Shown: positions 7,473-9,134 of the stretch, in pieces
Numbering within the stretch: the first letter of the stretch is position 1
How the letters are laid out: each line of letters opens with the position of its first letter
Assembly (NCBI GenBank): GCA_021789755.1
Contig: JAJYJD010000133.1
Coordinates: 1-9,134, forward strand
Source: Bacteroidota bacterium
Lineage (GTDB): Bacteria; Bacteroidota; Ignavibacteria; Kryptoniales; JAKASW01
Direction: 5' to 3'
DNA: 9,134 nt
The notes under the pieces: generated by a model
Databases searched by the model: none
What the model was told of the DNA's origin: nothing
Seen by the model: only the letters and a program-made list of their open reading frames with translations
Made by a program: the position numbers and the translations under genes

Positions 7473-7477
7473 AAAGC

Positions 7478-9134
7478 TTGTTGAGTAGTGTCGTCAAACG
7501 TTTTCAATTCGTTTTTGTCGCGGTGTTGCTGACGGGATTTTCCTCCATTGCTCAAACGCAGGCGAGGTATCAGCTGACAGGTTCTGTCCGCAGCGCGGAG
7601 ACGCACGAACCGCTTCCCGGTGCAACGATCAGGGTGATCGGTACGGCACTCGGGACCACCACTAACTCTGAAGGCAATTACCGTCTTCTACTCCAACCGG
7701 GGGCACACAGGCTTGTTTTCAGCTTCATCGGTTTCGATCCGGACACGGTGCAGGTCCAGCTTTCATCCGGTGATTCAATTGTCGATGTGCTCCTTCCCCA
7801 GGGCGAAGTGTCGCTTCCGGAAGTCGTAGTCTATCCTCAATTGACAAATCCCGCTGATGAGATAATCCGCCGTGCAATTGTCGCAAAGCAGAAGTGGCAG
7901 GCCCGGCTCCACTCGTACGACTTCGACGCGTATACCAAGACGGTCCTGAGAGTCGACACGAGCGGAAAGAATTCGGACGCGATGATAGCCGGGATTCTCG
8001 AGACGCAAACAAAAGGCTACTGGAAGGCTCCGGATTCCTATCGCGAAGTCGTGACAGCGAAGCGCCAGACGGCTAACTTCACGTCGGAGCAGAATATCTT
8101 TACTGCCGGCCGCGTCCTCAATTTTAACGACGACATTGTTAATATCGACCGCTATACCATTCCCGGTCCGACCTCCGCATCGGCTCTTGACAATTACCAC
8201 TTTGCGATCCTCGACACGATCCGGCAGGGCGGGACGCGGATTTACAGATTGGCGATTAATCCGAAAGAGAGTGCTTCGCCGCTGTTCAAAGGCTCGGTTG
8301 ATATTGCTGGAGGGAGCTATGCACTCGTGCATACAAGACTCACCTTGTCCGATCCGGCCGCGCTTGATCCGCTCCGGAACGCCGTTTACGACGAGCAGTT
8401 CGCGGAGTACGACGACACATTCTGGCTCCCAATTGAAATCAGGACGACTTTCACTGTCAAGTTCATCCTGCCTCCTGTGCCGCCGATACTATTCGAGAAC
8501 ACTTCTGTTCTTTACGACTACCGAATCAATCCGGAAATCCCGAATGCATTCTTTAACCGGGAGGTTGCATCCGCATCGACGTCGACTCCGGACGTGGACT
8601 CGACGGCCTGGAGGGACGAGCAATTGCTTCCTCTGACAAACGAGGAAGTGCTCGCATACGCGAGGCTGGATAGCCTGGCAAGAAACATGCCTTTTTATTT
8701 GAAAGCGATATTATTCCTGACACAACTACCCGACCAGGCGGCATCCTGGCCGCTGACTTCCCTTTCTGATTTCTATCACTTCAACAGGGTGGAAGGCTCA
8801 TACCTCGGTGTCGGCCTCACCAGTTCCACACTATTGGACAGAATGTCGTTAACAGCCGTCGGCGGCTACGGCTTCTCAGATCGGATGTGGAAATATGATT
8901 TCGGAGCCGGCTACGCTTTGCCCTTCGCGGACGGTGTCGCCGTCGGCGGAAGCGTGTTTCGCCGGCTGGCAAACAGGGAAGAGGAAGACATATACAGCCG
9001 CTTCGAGGTAACTCTCGGTGCACTCCTGTATAGAGACGACTACAGGGATTACTATCTTTCGAAAGGGTGGAACATATTCGCAAAGTGGAGACTCGATGCA
9101 TCATGGGAAGCAGGAATACGATTCGATGACGAAG
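7478..9134 (+). CDS. DUF5686 / carboxypeptidase-regulatory-like domain outer-membrane protein (3' end outside window)
   Basis: The frame opens after TGA 7463-7465 and runs without a stop to the window edge (552 codons visible). The preferred start is TTG 7478 (or adjacent TTG 7481), placed by GGAG upstream and because it yields a proper signal peptide: charged KR, hydrophobic FQFVFVAVLLTGFSS, likely cleavage after SIA (residue 25). Residues 32-117 form a carboxypeptidase-regulatory-like beta domain (LTGSVRSAETHEPLPGATI, GTTTNSEGNYRLLLQPGAH, FSFIGFDPDTVQV). NPADEIIRRAIVAKQKW (124-140) and the following region resemble DUF5686 proteins. From FNRVEGSYLGVGL (about 435) alternating short hydrophobic and aromatic segments (YGFSDRMWKYDFGAGY, KGWNIFAKWRLDASW) look like early strands of an outer-membrane beta-barrel. 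The family is common in Bacteroidota; its substrate is unknown and I assign none. It is probably not part of the kdp operon given the 299-bp gap. The family call comes from recalled sequence patterns and was not searched. Confidence 0.82.
   Translation, partial: MLSSVVKRFQFVFVAVLLTGFSSIAQTQARYQLTGSVRSAETHEPLPGATIRVIGTALGTTTNSEGNYRLLLQPGAHRLVFSFIGFDPDTVQVQLSSGDSIVDVLLPQGEVSLPEVVVYPQLTNPADEIIRRAIVAKQKWQARLHSYDFDAYTKTVLRVDTSGKNSDAMIAGILETQTKGYWKAPDSYREVVTAKRQTANFTSEQNIFTAGRVLNFNDDIVNIDRYTIPGPTSASALDNYHFAILDTIRQGGTRIYRLAINPKESASPLFKGSVDIAGGSYALVHTRLTLSDPAALDPLRNAVYDEQFAEYDDTFWLPIEIRTTFTVKFILPPVPPILFENTSVLYDYRINPEIPNAFFNREVASASTSTPDVDSTAWRDEQLLPLTNEEVLAYARLDSLARNMPFYLKAILFLTQLPDQAASWPLTSLSDFYHFNRVEGSYLGVGLTSSTLLDRMSLTAVGGYGFSDRMWKYDFGAGYALPFADGVAVGGSVFRRLANREEEDIYSRFEVTLGALLYRDDYRDYYLSKGWNIFAKWRLDASWEAGIRFDDE

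Larger units (their letters stand above)
7179..7477. other. Intergenic region between kdpE and the DUF5686-type gene
   Basis: About 300 bp with no convincing protein gene on either strand. The first 50 bp are AT-rich and contain a 5-bp hairpin (ATATT 7182-7186 with AATAT 7191-7195) followed by TTTTG, which is too weak to call a terminator. An imperfect hairpin at 7223-7244 (8 pairs including two G-T) lies next. The rest is the decamer inverted repeat (7310-7417) and the hairpin at 7415-7434, both listed separately. An ATG at 7462 opens only an 8-codon frame (MIRRKLVE) that stops at TAG 7486-7488. Confidence 0.7.

Noticed and set aside
7179..7477. CRISPR array, tRNA or riboswitch in the intergenic region
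   Set aside because: The decamers are degenerate and contiguous without spacers, no cloverleaf could be traced, and no known riboswitch core was recognised.
8136..8636. Plus-strand open frame of 166 codons in another frame of the last gene
   Set aside because: The continuous frame from 7478 covers it and gives a signal peptide and recognisable domains; this one is rich in Arg/Ser/Thr and shows no domain.

Overview
The window (9134 bp, every gene on the + strand) is chromosomal housekeeping DNA dominated by one operon-like run of the high-affinity potassium uptake system. In order it carries the 3' part of kdpA, then complete kdpB, kdpC, kdpD and kdpE. After a gap of about 300 bp comes the 5' part of an unrelated gene for an outer-membrane protein of the DUF5686 type, which runs off the right edge.

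How the genes work together: KdpA (channel-like K+ subunit), KdpB (P-type ATPase subunit) and KdpC (accessory subunit) form the inner-membrane KdpFABC pump, which takes up K+ when it is scarce. KdpD (membrane sensor kinase) and KdpE (DNA-binding response regulator) are the two-component system that switches the pump genes on. Gene spacing is tight: 13 bp A-B, 10 bp B-C, 19 bp C-D, and a 4-bp overlap D-E. This suggests co-transcription and translational coupling. The promoter, any leader and any kdpF lie upstream of the window.

Organism: the last gene has a signal peptide, a carboxypeptidase-regulatory-like domain, a DUF5686-like region and the start of a beta-barrel, an architecture typical of Bacteroidota and relatives (FCB group). 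Clear Shine-Dalgarno sequences (GAGGAG, AAGGA, AAGGAG) are unlike classical Bacteroidia/Flavobacteriia, and the base composition looks moderately GC-rich. A lineage near Ignavibacteria/Chlorobiota or another less-studied FCB bacterium is my best inference, not proven.

Two genes are easy to mis-annotate. kdpE appears to start at a CTG codon overlapping the kdpD stop (CTGA); choosing the next GTG would delete the first 30 residues and part of the acidic pocket. The DUF5686-type gene appears to start at TTG and has no stop inside the window.

Region 7179-7477 has no convincing protein gene. It holds a degenerate inverted repeat built from about 10-bp units (consensus near CYCTGTGRAA) facing each other across a 25-bp centre, plus a hairpin beside it. 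This repeat and the CTG start are the most interesting items. I saw no defence system, mobile element, CRISPR array, tRNA or rRNA, and no evidence of a wholly new biological system.
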